A stretch of 20,924 nucleotides of DNA from Sulfuritalea sp. Its GTDB lineage: Bacteria; Pseudomonadota; Gammaproteobacteria; Burkholderiales; Rhodocyclaceae. The stretch spans positions 1 through 20,924 of the forward strand of contig JALHNN010000004.1 in NCBI GenBank assembly GCA_022843505.1, in the 5' to 3' direction. Under the pieces are notes generated by a model that worked only from the letters and a program-made list of their open reading frames with translations, ran no database searches and was not told the origin of the DNA. A program made the translations under genes and the position numbers. Position 1 is the stretch's first letter. Every line of letters starts with the position of its first letter. This document shows positions 7,398 to 19,922 of the stretch, one piece after another.

Positions 7398-8303
7398 ATG
7401 AGTGTACAAATAAAGCGCGCCGGCATGAGGCCGCGGCATACTGAGGTGATCGGCGTCGCCTGCGGCCAGGGCGCTACTGACCCCGGCTGCCAGGACGGAC
7501 CGGAGGTGCTGCGCACCCTCGGCTTCCTGCGCGATCTCGACGAGCCCCATGGCACCTGCGTCTGGCGCGACATCGTCCGCGTGGCGGCGCAGTCGAACGA
7601 GGATCCGATTCAGCAGGTAGGGAGTATTGCCCAGGCGGTGGCCGACCGCGTTGCTTCGAGCCTGCTACGCGCGCGTTTCCCTTTGGTGATCGGCGGCGAT
7701 CACTCCTGTGCCGTCGGCACCTGGTCGGGCGCACACAGCGTGCTGGACCCACGGGAGCGGCTCGGCCTGCTCTGGATCGACGCGCACATGGACAGCCATA
7801 CCTTCGGCACCTCGCCCTCGCGCGCGCTTCACGGCATGCCGCTCGCCTGCCTGCTCGGCCATGGCGACCCTCGCCTGACGCGCATCGGCGGCCCGGAACC
7901 CAAACTGCTGCCGGCGAACGCCTGTCTCATCGGCGTGCGCAGCTTCGAATGGGGCGAGGCGGCGCTGCTGAAAAATCTCGGCGTGCGCATCTATTTCATG
8001 GACGAGATCCATCGGCGCGGCCTGGCTGCAGTGTTTGCGGAAGCCTGGGAGCTGGTAACGCGCGAAACCGCCGCCTGCGGCATCAGCCTCGACCTCGACG
8101 CGCTCGACCCGGAGGAAGAGCCCGGCGTCGGCAGTCCCGTCGCCGGCGGCCTGCGTCGCGACGAACTGGCGGCGGCCCTGCGGCCGCTGCACGGCGATCC
8201 CCGCCTGCGCGCGCTGGAAATCGTGGAATACAACCCCTATGCCGACCGCGACTTCGTCACCGCCCGGGCGATCCACGATCTTTGCCGCTCGGTGATCGGC
8301 TGA
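7398..8303 (+). CDS. rocF: arginase-family ureohydrolase
   Basis: A 301-residue Mn-dependent ureohydrolase, probably arginase (arginine to ornithine plus urea). Metal-binding motifs are all present: GGDHS (~97), DAHMDSH (~127) and SLDLDALDP (~233); PGVGSPVAGGL and the C-terminal EYNP are also typical of arginases. The segment S-R-A-L-HGMPL corresponds to the arginase SGNxHGxP loop. Where animal arginases have DAHTDIN, with the Asn touching the substrate carboxylate, this protein has DAHMDSH, so the exact substrate is less certain. The ATG at 7398 is preferred; an AGGAAG at 7381-7386 lies 11 nt upstream. A TTG at 7389 is possible but would leave only 2 nt to that site. The gene stands alone, convergent with glmM, with no arginine-catabolism neighbours. 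Confidence 0.82.
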   Translation: MSVQIKRAGMRPRHTEVIGVACGQGATDPGCQDGPEVLRTLGFLRDLDEPHGTCVWRDIVRVAAQSNEDPIQQVGSIAQAVADRVASSLLRARFPLVIGGDHSCAVGTWSGAHSVLDPRERLGLLWIDAHMDSHTFGTSPSRALHGMPLACLLGHGDPRLTRIGGPEPKLLPANACLIGVRSFEWGEAALLKNLGVRIYFMDEIHRRGLAAVFAEAWELVTRETAACGISLDLDALDPEEEPGVGSPVAGGLRRDELAAALRPLHGDPRLRALEIVEYNPYADRDFVTARAIHDLCRSVIG

Positions 8304-8381
8304 GTCATTCGACCGCCAGCCAACCAAAGTTCAGGAGACTGTCAGGCAGCTACGGCAGATCGGGAAAACACAGGCTTCTGC

Positions 8382-9737
8382 TCAGGCTTCGAATGCAGCC
8401 CGTACCGCCCCAGCGATGGCCTCCGCCTGCAACGTCACCTGCCCGCCGTCTTCACCTTCGACCATCACGCGCAGCACGGGCTCGGTGCCGGACGGGCGCA
8501 GCAACACCCGACCGGCGCCGTCGAGGGTGACCTCCGCCGCCTTGGTCGCCGCCTTGATGCCGTCGTCGGCGGCCCAGTCGAATCCGACCGGCATGCGCAC
8601 GTTGATCAGCTTCTGCGGATACAGCTGCAGATCGGCGCAGGCCTGCGTCAGGGTCTCGCCGCCGGCGCGCAGCGCGGCGAGCACCTGCAGCGCGGCGATG
8701 ATGCCGTCACCCGTGGAATGGCGATCGAGGCAGATGATGTGGCCGGAGTTTTCGCCGCCCAGGATCCAGGACCTGTCCTGCATCATTTCCAGCACGTAGC
8801 GATCGCCGACCTTGGCCCGCCCGAGCGCAATGCCGAGGCGGCCCAGCGCATGCTCGAAGCCAAGGTTGCTCATCAGGGTGCCGGCGACGCCGGCGAGCTT
8901 CTGGCTGCGCGTGCGGTGCCGGGCGATCACGTACAGCAACTGGTCGCCGACATACAGGTTGCCTGCGGCATCGGACATCACCAGCCGGTCGCCGTCGCCG
9001 TCGAGCGCGATGCCGCAGTCGGCGCCCGTCTCGAGCACCTTGCGACGCAGCGCCTCGGGCGAAGTGGCGCCGACCTCGTGGTTGATGTTGAGCCCGTTCG
9101 GCGTGTCGCCAACGCCGACTATCTCGGCGCCGAGCTCATGGAACACGTTCGGCGCGACGTGATAGGCCGCGCCGTGGGCGCTGTCCACCACGATCTTCAG
9201 GCCGCGCAGGTCGAGGTCGTTGGGAAAGGTGCTCTTGCAGAACTCGATGTAGCGCCCGGCGGCATCATCCACCCGCCGCGCCTTGCCCAGCCGGGCCGAT
9301 TCCATGCAGATCATGGGCTGTTCCAGCCTGCCCTCGATGTCGAGTTCGACGGCATCGGGAAGCTTGGTGCCCTGGGCCGAGAAGAACTTGATGCCATTGT
9401 CGTCAAACGGATTGTGCGACGCCGAGATCACCACGCCGGCCTGCAGGCGCAGGGCGCGGGTCAGGTAGGCCACGGCCGGGGTCGGCATCGGCCCGCACAG
9501 CATCACGTCCACGCCGGCCGCGGCGAAACCCGCCTCCAGCGAGGCTTCGAGCATGTAGCCGGAAATCCGCGTGTCCTTGCCGATCAGCACCGCCGGTCGT
9601 TCGCCGGCAGGCATCGCGTCACGCGCGACGAGGGTGGCGCCGGCGGCGTAGCCCAGGCGCATGACGAAATCCGGCGTGATCGGCGCCTTGCCGACACGCC
9701 CGCGCACCCCGTCGGTGCCGAAATACTTGCGTCCCAT
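8382..9737 (-). CDS. glmM: phosphoglucosamine mutase
   Basis: A 451-residue enzyme that converts glucosamine-6-phosphate to glucosamine-1-phosphate on the way to UDP-GlcNAc for peptidoglycan and LPS. It begins with MGRKYFGTDGVRG, typical of the family. The phosphoserine loop ISASHNPFDDNGIKF is at ~104-118 with the catalytic Ser near 107. The metal loop LDGDGDRL, the sugar-specificity loop GGENSGH and the phosphate-binding RPSGTEPVLRVMVEG follow in order. The start ATG overlaps the folP stop by one base (TGATG), and a GGAGG lies 7 nt upstream inside folP, so translation is probably coupled. folP-glmM adjacency is conserved widely in proteobacteria. The 78-bp gap to the convergent arginase gene holds no clear terminator. 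Confidence 0.97.
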   Translation of the reverse strand: MGRKYFGTDGVRGRVGKAPITPDFVMRLGYAAGATLVARDAMPAGERPAVLIGKDTRISGYMLEASLEAGFAAAGVDVMLCGPMPTPAVAYLTRALRLQAGVVISASHNPFDDNGIKFFSAQGTKLPDAVELDIEGRLEQPMICMESARLGKARRVDDAAGRYIEFCKSTFPNDLDLRGLKIVVDSAHGAAYHVAPNVFHELGAEIVGVGDTPNGLNINHEVGATSPEALRRKVLETGADCGIALDGDGDRLVMSDAAGNLYVGDQLLYVIARHRTRSQKLAGVAGTLMSNLGFEHALGRLGIALGRAKVGDRYVLEMMQDRSWILGGENSGHIICLDRHSTGDGIIAALQVLAALRAGGETLTQACADLQLYPQKLINVRMPVGFDWAADDGIKAATKAAEVTLDGAGRVLLRPSGTEPVLRVMVEGEDGGQVTLQAEAIAGAVRAAFEA

Positions 9738-10567
9738 CAGTAATCCTCCACGGCCTGAACCACGGCCAGGGCGTCGCGCGTTGCCGCGACATCATGCACG
9801 CGCAGAATGCGCGCACCGCGCAATACTGCCAGCACGTGGGCGGCGATGCCGGCGTGCACGCGCTCCGGCGCCGGGCGCCCGGTGACAAGGCCCAGCATCG
9901 ACTTGCGCGACATGCCCACCAGCAGCGGCAAGCCCGGTACCACCAGTTCGTCCAGCCGGCGCAGCAATTCGATATTGTGCTCCAGGCTCTTGCCGAAACC
10001 GAACCCCGGATCCACCGCGATGCGATTGAGCGGGATGCCCGCCGCCTCGGCGGCGGCGACGCGCTCGCCGAGGAATTCGGCAACTTCGACGACGACGTCG
10101 TCGTAGTGCGGATCATGCTGCATGGTCGCCGGTTCGCCCTGCATGTGCATCAGGCAGACCCCGGCCCGGCTGGCGGCGACGGCGGCGAGCGCGCCCGGCG
10201 CGCGCAACGCATTGATGTCGTTGATCATGTCCGCACCGGCGGACAAGGCCGCGCGCATCACCTCGGGCTTGACGGTATCGATCGACAGGGGCACGCCACT
10301 GTCCCGCAGGCCCTCGATCACCGGCAGCAGGCGTTCGATTTCCTGCGCCGCCGGCACCGCGTGCGCGCCGGGCCGCGAGGACTCGGCACCGATGTCGAGG
10401 ATGTGGGCGCCCTCTTCGATCAGGCGTCGCGCCTGCGCCACGGCCGCCGCCACGTCGCCGCGCAAGCCGTCACCGGAGAAGGAGTCTTCCCCGAGATTGA
10501 CGATCCCCATGATCAGCGGGCGGTCGGCATTCAGGACGAAACGGCCGCAGTGAAAATTCTGGCTCAT
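9737..10567 (-). CDS. folP: dihydropteroate synthase with variant loop 1
   Basis: A 276-residue TIM-barrel enzyme that joins p-aminobenzoate to hydroxymethyl-dihydropterin diphosphate in folate synthesis; it is the sulfonamide target. Recognisable motifs are IMGIVN (19-24), DIGAESSRPGA, SIDTVKPE, MINDINAL, DPGFGFGKSLEHN, GMSRKSMLG and the C-terminal RVHDVA. Two signatures differ from the textbook forms: loop 1 is NLGEDSFSGDG where NVTPDSFSDGG is usual (Gly26-Glu27 replace Thr-Pro), and GAESSRPGA replaces GGESTRPGA. The ATG at 10567 is chosen. An in-frame TTG at 10591 would add 8 residues but lies in the T-tract of the upstream terminator-like hairpin. Its stop overlaps the glmM start (TGATG). 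Confidence 0.95.
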   Translation of the reverse strand: MSQNFHCGRFVLNADRPLIMGIVNLGEDSFSGDGLRGDVAAAVAQARRLIEEGAHILDIGAESSRPGAHAVPAAQEIERLLPVIEGLRDSGVPLSIDTVKPEVMRAALSAGADMINDINALRAPGALAAVAASRAGVCLMHMQGEPATMQHDPHYDDVVVEVAEFLGERVAAAEAAGIPLNRIAVDPGFGFGKSLEHNIELLRRLDELVVPGLPLLVGMSRKSMLGLVTGRPAPERVHAGIAAHVLAVLRGARILRVHDVAATRDALAVVQAVEDY

Positions 10568-10589
10568 GTCGGATCGGATATCAGGGTTC

Positions 10590-10622
10590 AAAAAATCGGC
10601 GGCGCCTTAGCGCCGCTTTTTT
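10590..10622. terminator. bidirectional intrinsic terminator between ftsH and folP
   Basis: The 7-bp perfect GC stem GCGGCGC (10599-10605) / GCGCCGC (10610-10616) encloses a CTTA loop. On the plus strand it is followed by TTTTTT (10617-10622). On the minus strand it is followed, after CGA, by TTTTTT (complement of 10590-10595). It sits 38 bp after the ftsH stop and would end ftsH transcripts before folP. Confidence 0.75.
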
Positions 10623-10659
10623 CTGCCGAGTCCTGGCCCCGGCTGCCTGGGTGCGGTCT

Positions 10660-12540
<1,881 letters not shown>

Positions 12541-12583
12541 AGCAGAGCCTCTCTTTCCCGCTATCGGGGGTAAACATCAAAAC

Positions 12584-12612
12584 ATTGTAGTGCCGTTCGC
12601 CGTGGCCTGCAA
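12584..12612 (-). promoter_or_regulatory. sigma70-type promoter upstream of ftsH
   Basis: On the minus strand TTGCAG (12612-12607) and TACAAT (12589-12584) are separated by exactly 17 bp. The -10 matches 5 of 6. The -35 matches only at TTG. Transcription would begin near 12577, giving a leader of about 37 nt with the GAGAGG ribosome site. No sigma32-like element was recognised. Confidence 0.55.
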
Positions 12613-12629
12613 ACCGCGAAACCCGGAGA

Positions 12630-13271
12630 TCACGCACGCCTGCCCTGCGCCAGCAGGTAGATCTCGGCGCTGCGGTCGCGCGATGCGGCCGGCTTTCTCA
12701 AGTGCAGCTTGTCGAACATTTCCTGCATTGCCTTGCGCAACTCCATGAAGCCGTCTCCCTGAAACACTTTGACCAGCAGTCCCCCGCCCGGTTTCAGGTG
12801 TTCGCGGCAAAATTCGAGGGTCAGTTCCGCCAACAGCATCACCCGCGCCTGATCGACCGCGGCGATACCCGACATATTGGGGGCCATGTCCGACAAAACA
12901 AGGTCGACGCGGCGGCCGCCCAGCGCATCGACCAGGGATTTCAGTATCTCGTCCTCGCGAAAATCCCCCTGGATGAAATGGACGCCATGCAAGGCGTCCA
13001 TGGGCAGCAGGTCGAGCGCGATCACCCGCCCGCCCGGGGCCACGCGCTTGACCGCGACCTGCGACCAGCTTCCCGGCGCCGAGCCGAGATCGACCACGGT
13101 CATCCCCGGGCGCAACAGCCGGTCCTTGTCGTCGATTTCGCTCAGCTTGAACGCCGCCCGCGAGCGCAGGCCGCCTGCCCGGGCCCGCTGCACGTAGGAA
13201 TCGTTGATGTGCTCATGCACCCAGGCCTTGTTGGTCTTGTTCTTCTTGTTGCTTGCTACCTTGCCGCTCAC
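12630..13271 (-). CDS. rlmE: 23S rRNA (uridine2552-2'-O)-methyltransferase RlmE/FtsJ
   Basis: A 213-residue SAM-dependent RNA methyltransferase that 2'-O-methylates U2552 in the ribosomal A-loop, needed for late 50S assembly. The SAM site reads VVDLGSAPGSWSQVA (~59-73). The catalytic K-D-K-E tetrad is complete: K42 in AAFKL, D128 in LSDMAPN, K168 in LLVKVFQG and E203 in SAEIYLL. The N-terminal lysine/asparagine-rich segment is typical. The start is a GTG at 13271, 14 bp from the start of the divergent yhbY, and no good Shine-Dalgarno is seen, so its promoter must lie inside yhbY. The spacing to ftsH downstream is 89 bp, which holds an independent ftsH promoter candidate. Confidence 0.97.
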   Translation of the reverse strand: MSGKVASNKKNKTNKAWVHEHINDSYVQRARAGGLRSRAAFKLSEIDDKDRLLRPGMTVVDLGSAPGSWSQVAVKRVAPGGRVIALDLLPMDALHGVHFIQGDFREDEILKSLVDALGGRRVDLVLSDMAPNMSGIAAVDQARVMLLAELTLEFCREHLKPGGGLLVKVFQGDGFMELRKAMQEMFDKLHLRKPAASRDRSAEIYLLAQGRRA

Positions 13272-13273
13272 GC

Positions 13274-13279
13274 TACAAT
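13274..13279 (+). promoter_or_regulatory. -10 element of yhbY, possibly giving a leaderless mRNA
   Basis: TACAAT matches the -10 consensus at 5 of 6 and ends 6 nt before the yhbY ATG at 13286, so transcription would start at or within a base or two of the A of the start codon. No Shine-Dalgarno fits between. The -35 is unclear: TTGCTA at 13253-13258 gives a short 15-bp spacer, TTGCTT at 13249-13254 a long 19. Confidence 0.45.
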
Positions 13280-13285
13280 CCCGCC

Positions 13286-13663
13286 ATGATTGAAATCTCC
13301 CCCACCGAGCGCCGCGCCCTGCGCGCTGCCGCCCACCACCTGAAGCCTGTCGTCTCGATCAGCCAGAAGGGCCTTACCGCCTCCGTGCTGGCCGAAATCG
13401 ACCGCTCGCTGAAGGCCCATGAACTCATCAAGCTGCGACTTTACGGCATCGAGCGCGAAGACCGCGCCGCGCTGTTCGCCGAAATCTGCAACACCCTGGG
13501 CTGCGCCGAAGTGCAGCATATCGGCAATCTGCTGGTGCTGTGGCGCGAGAATCCAAAGGATGCCGCCGCCGAGTCGGCGCCCGCGGGACGGCGACGAGCG
13601 GACCCGCCGGCCACCAAGAAGCAGGCCGCCGCCCGCACCGAAGCCCGCAATCGCCGCAGCTGA
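13286..13663 (+). CDS. yhbY: YhbY-family CRM-domain RNA-binding protein (50S assembly)
   Basis: A 125-residue protein. Residues ~3-95 form a CRM domain: LTxxxRRxLRxxAHHLKPVV in pattern, the conserved ISQKGLTASVLAEI, then AHELIKLRL and VQHIGNLLVLWR. YhbY binds pre-50S particles and is thought to help ribosome assembly. The last ~30 residues are a Lys/Arg/Ala-rich tail beyond the usual ~97-residue E. coli length. The start is the ATG at 13286, which opens MIEISPTERR; the longer open frame from 13253 adds a non-conserved segment from within rlmE. It is divergent from rlmE, another ribosome-assembly gene, and convergent with the DUF4149 gene, whose stop codon is 4 bp away. Confidence 0.93.
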   Translation: MIEISPTERRALRAAAHHLKPVVSISQKGLTASVLAEIDRSLKAHELIKLRLYGIEREDRAALFAEICNTLGCAEVQHIGNLLVLWRENPKDAAAESAPAGRRRADPPATKKQAAARTEARNRRS

Positions 13664-13667
13664 CGGA

Positions 13668-14129
13668 TCAGCGGCCGCGGCCGCGATCCTGCAACACCAC
13701 CAGGGCCACACCCAGCAGCGTCTGCAGCAGATAAAGGACGCTCGACACCCCGTGCCAGGCGGCAAAGCGGTCGCGCATGGCGCGCTCGATTACCTGCCGC
13801 GGCAGGGCGTCGGCCTTGAGCTGGGCCAGTATCGGCTGTATGCCGAAATGCCCGGCCAGGGTCAGGGCCAGCATCAGGAGCACGATCCAGAACACGGATG
13901 ACTGCACCGCGCGCCAGCCCTTCAGCGCCAGCACGTGAAGCAGCAGATAGCCGGCGCAGCCGATGCCGACCCAGGCGATCGCCGTGAACATGTGCCCCGC
14001 GAGCTTGCCGGCGAGCATCCGGTCCGCCAGTTGCGCGAACAGGATCGGGGCCGCGAGGTAGCCGACGGCGAGCAGGCCGCCGACCCACGCGGCGATGCAC
14101 AGACTGTAGAGCGCGCTCCAGAAGCGCAT
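13668..14129 (-). CDS. DUF4149-type four-TM membrane protein
   Basis: A 153-residue integral membrane protein with four predicted hydrophobic segments at about 6-30, 45-68, 78-97 and 122-146, separated by short charged loops; it matches the general look of the DUF4149 family. Its function is unknown. The ATG overlaps the greA stop by one base (TGATG), so it is probably translated by coupling after greA. The same greA-membrane protein-yhbY neighbourhood is usual in betaproteobacteria. The last codons encode DRGRGR and contain a 14-bp perfect palindrome (GCGGCCGCGGCCGC, 13671-13684), which could also act as a hairpin between the convergent genes, though no T-run follows. Confidence 0.85.
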   Translation of the reverse strand: MRFWSALYSLCIAAWVGGLLAVGYLAAPILFAQLADRMLAGKLAGHMFTAIAWVGIGCAGYLLLHVLALKGWRAVQSSVFWIVLLMLALTLAGHFGIQPILAQLKADALPRQVIERAMRDRFAAWHGVSSVLYLLQTLLGVALVVLQDRGRGR

Positions 14130-14604
14130 CAGACGTACTTGACGTCGAGGATCTCGTATTCGCGCTTGCCGCCCGGGGTCTGCACCTCGGCCACGTCACC
14201 GGAGAACTTGCCGATCAGCGCGCGGGCGACCGGCGAATTCAGCGAAATCTTGGCGGCCTTGATGTCCGCCTCGTCGTCGCCGACGATCTGGTAGGTGACG
14301 GTGTCGCCGCTGTCCATGTCCTCTATTTCCACCGTTGAACCGAACACCACGCGGCCGTCGGCATCGAGCGACGCCGGGTCGATGATCTGGGCATTGCCCA
14401 GCTTGCCTTCGATCTCCTTGATGCGGCCTTCGAGGAAGCCCTGACGCTCCTTGGCAGCGTCGTACTCGGCATTCTCGGAAAGGTCGCCATGCGAACGCGC
14501 CTCGGCGATCGCGGCGATCACCGCCGGACGTTCGACGCTTTTCAGGCGCTGCAATTCCTGGCGCAGCATTTCAGCCCCGCGCAAGGTGATGGGAAATTTT
14601 CCGC

Positions 14605-14608
<4 letters not shown>
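14129..14608 (-). CDS. greA: transcription elongation factor GreA
   Basis: A 159-residue protein, the normal GreA length (~158). The N-terminal coiled-coil finger (1-~75) holds the tip motif EARSHGDLSENAEYDAAKE, whose Asp and Glu position the second Mg for transcript cleavage in the RNA polymerase secondary channel. The C-terminal FKBP-like domain includes FGSTVEIEDM, YQIVGDDEAD, ISLNSPVARALIGK and the closing YEILDVKYV. It rescues backtracked polymerase. The ATG overlaps the carB stop by 4 nt (ATGA), with a GGTGAG upstream inside carB, so greA is expressed from the carAB transcript. GreA is favoured over GreB by length and sequence. Confidence 0.98.
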
Positions 14609-17826
<3,218 letters not shown>

Positions 17827-17827
17827 G

Positions 17828-18970
17828 TTATTTTTGTTCCATCATGCCGATGAAGCGGTCGAACAGGTAGGCGACATCGTGCGGGCCGGGGCTGGCTTCC
17901 GGGTGCCCCTGGAAGCAGAAGGCCGGCCGGTCGGTGAAGGCCAGGCCCTGCAGGCTGCCGTCGAACAGCGAGACGTGGGTCACCTTGACGTTGGCCGGCA
18001 AGGTCGCCGGGTCGGCGGCAAAGCCGTGGTTCTGACTGGTGATCAGCACCTGGCCGGTTTCGAGGTCCTTGACCGGGTGGTTGGCGCCGTGGTGGCCGAA
18101 CTTCATCTTCATCGTCTTGCCGCCCGACGCCAGCGCCATCAGCTGGTGGCCGAGGCAGATGCCAAAGGTGGGCAGCTTCCTTTCGAGGAAGACGCAGATC
18201 GCGGCGATGGCGTAGTCGCAGGGTTCCGGATCGCCGGGGCCGTTGGAAAGGAAGACGCCGTCGGGGTTCATTGCCAGCACATCCGCCGCCGGGGTTTTCG
18301 CCGGCACCACCGTCAGTTTGCAGCCGCGCGCGGCAAGCATGCGCAGGATGTTGCGCTTGACGCCGAAATCATAGGCAACGACATGGAAGCGCGTCTTGCC
18401 CTGGGGCACATAGCCGCTGCCCAGCTTCCATTCGCCTTCGGTCCAGGCGTAGGCCTTGTCGACCGTCACCACCTGGGCCAGGTCCATGCCGGCCAGACCG
18501 GGGAAGGCGCGTGCCTGGGCCACGGCGGCATCGGCATCGAGCACATCGCCCGCCGCATTGGCAGTCACCAGGCAGCCGGCCTGGGCGCCCTTCTCGCGCA
18601 GGATGCGGGTCAGCTTGCGGGTGTCGATGTCGGCCAGTCCGAGCACGTTCTCGGCGCGCAGGTAGGCATCGAGCGTCTGTTCGCTGCGGAAATTCGAGGC
18701 CAGCAGCGGCAGGTCGCGGATCACCAGGCCCGCGGCATGGATGCGCGCGGCCTCGCAGTCTTCGTGGTTAATGCCGTAGTTGCCGATGTGGGGATAGGTC
18801 AGGGTGACGATCTGCCGGGCGTAGGAGGGATCGGTGAGGATCTCCTGGTAGCCGGTCATGGCGGTGTTGAACACCACTTCGCCGACGCTGCTGCCGGCGG
18901 CGCCTATGCCCTTGCCGCGAAACACCGTTCCGTCGGCCAGGGCGAGAAGGGCAGGCGGAAAGTGAGACAC
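17828..18970 (-). CDS. carA: carbamoyl-phosphate synthase small subunit (glutaminase)
   Basis: 380 residues, the typical CarA length. The N-terminal CPSase small domain includes GEVVFNTAMTGYQEILTDPSY, a near-invariant stretch. The C-terminal class I glutamine amidotransferase has the oxyanion region LSNGPGDPEP, the nucleophile Cys in FGICLGHQ and the His/Glu pair in GHPEASPGPHD. It releases ammonia from glutamine and passes it to CarB. The start is GTG at 18970, with GGAG 7 nt upstream. A 142-bp spacer separates it from dapB and contains its own promoter, so carA probably heads a carA-carB-greA-DUF4149 unit. No arginine or pyrimidine operator could be assigned with confidence. Confidence 0.98.
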   Translation of the reverse strand: MSHFPPALLALADGTVFRGKGIGAAGSSVGEVVFNTAMTGYQEILTDPSYARQIVTLTYPHIGNYGINHEDCEAARIHAAGLVIRDLPLLASNFRSEQTLDAYLRAENVLGLADIDTRKLTRILREKGAQAGCLVTANAAGDVLDADAAVAQARAFPGLAGMDLAQVVTVDKAYAWTEGEWKLGSGYVPQGKTRFHVVAYDFGVKRNILRMLAARGCKLTVVPAKTPAADVLAMNPDGVFLSNGPGDPEPCDYAIAAICVFLERKLPTFGICLGHQLMALASGGKTMKMKFGHHGANHPVKDLETGQVLITSQNHGFAADPATLPANVKVTHVSLFDGSLQGLAFTDRPAFCFQGHPEASPGPHDVAYLFDRFIGMMEQK

Positions 18971-19051
18971 GATGAGGCTCCCGGGAACAAGGCACGACGT
19001 CTATCGGAACCGGACGCGGCTTGTTTCACGTGGCGTTCGGCAAACCTGCCA

Positions 19052-19080
19052 ATTATACCTGCGCGGCCCCTTCCGTGCAA
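19052..19080 (-). promoter_or_regulatory. sigma70-type promoter upstream of carA
   Basis: On the minus strand a perfect -10 TATAAT (19057-19052) follows TTGCAC (19080-19075) by exactly 17 bp. The start point near 19045 gives a leader of about 75 nt before the carA GTG. It is the best promoter match in the window. The -35 resembles the ftsH one (TTGCAG). Confidence 0.65.
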
Positions 19081-19112
19081 CGCAATAGCGGGACTTGCGG
19101 GCCTGACGGCGC

Positions 19113-19919
19113 CTACTTCAGGCCGAGCACGTCCTGCATGTCGAAGAGGCCGCTGTCGCGACCGCGCATGAAGCGACCGGCGCGCAGCGCGCCCTGGGCA
19201 TAGGGCATGCGGCTGGCCGACTTGTGGGTGATCTCGATACGCTCGCCGCCGCCGGCGAACAGCACCGTGTGGTCGCCGACGATGTCGCCGCCGCGTATGG
19301 TGGCGAATCCAATCTGCTGCGCCGGCCGCTCCCCGGTGTGTCCCTCCCGGCCATACACCGCGCATTCCGCCAGATCCCGCCCCAGGGCCGTGGCCACGAC
19401 CTCCCCCATGCGCAGGGCGGTGCCCGAGGGCGCATCGACCTTGTGCCGGTGGTGGGCCTCGATGACTTCGATGTCATATCCTTCGTTGAGGATGCGCGCC
19501 GCGACGTCGAGCAGGCGGAACACGGCATTGACGCCCACCGCCATGTTGGGGGCGAAGACGATGGGTATGGTTCGCGAGGCCTCGGCGATCGCCGCCTTGC
19601 CCTCGGCGGAGAAACCCGTGGTGCCGATCACCAAGGCGACCTTGTGGCGCTTGCAGGCCTCGAGGTGCTGCAGCGTGCCCTCGGGACGGGTGAAGTCGAT
19701 CAGGCAGTCGGACACCGCCAGCGCCGCATCGAGATCGGCGCCTATCTTGACGCCGCACGGGGCGCCCACCAGCTCCCCGGCATCGCGGCCGAGAAACGGG
19801 CTGGAGGCATGCTCCAGCGCCGCCGCCAGAACCCCCTCCGGATCCTGCTGCACGGCCTCGATCAGGGTACGGCCCATGCGGCCGGAACTGCCGGCGATTG
19901 CGTAGCGCAGCTTTTCCAT
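19113..19919 (-). CDS. dapB: 4-hydroxy-tetrahydrodipicolinate reductase
   Basis: A 268-residue NAD(P)H-dependent reductase of the diaminopimelate/lysine pathway, needed for peptidoglycan cross-links. The Rossmann motif is AGSSGRMG near residues 9-16. IDFTRPEGTL and VIGTTGFS (~100) follow, then the substrate site EAHHRHKVDAPSGTAL (~155-170) with its catalytic His pair and Lys. The C-terminal ITHKSASRMPYAQGALRA is family-typical. The length fits the bacterial family (~270). The ATG lies 3 nt after the bamE stop, so bamE-dapB are surely co-transcribed; the ribosome site is weak, which again suggests coupling. No terminator is seen after it, so transcripts may continue into carA. Confidence 0.98.
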   Translation of the reverse strand: MEKLRYAIAGSSGRMGRTLIEAVQQDPEGVLAAALEHASSPFLGRDAGELVGAPCGVKIGADLDAALAVSDCLIDFTRPEGTLQHLEACKRHKVALVIGTTGFSAEGKAAIAEASRTIPIVFAPNMAVGVNAVFRLLDVAARILNEGYDIEVIEAHHRHKVDAPSGTALRMGEVVATALGRDLAECAVYGREGHTGERPAQQIGFATIRGGDIVGDHTVLFAGGGERIEITHKSASRMPYAQGALRAGRFMRGRDSGLFDMQDVLGLK

Positions 19920-19922
19920 GGC

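Noticed and set aside
8718..9743. A 341-codon plus-strand open frame opposite glmM, and a similar one (9794-10990) opposite folP and part of ftsH
   Set aside because: Both are shadows of well-identified minus-strand genes, with no recognisable protein features.
13253..13285. Longer yhbY start inside rlmE
   Set aside because: The added residues (MLPCRSRYNPA) are not part of the CRM domain, and MIEISPTERR is a natural family start.
13671..13684. 14-bp GC palindrome GCGGCCGCGGCCGC (two overlapping NotI sites) between yhbY and the DUF4149 gene
   Set aside because: It encodes the Gly-Arg repeats at the protein's end and has no T-run. It is probably a by-product of GC-rich codons; no cloning-vector sequence surrounds it.
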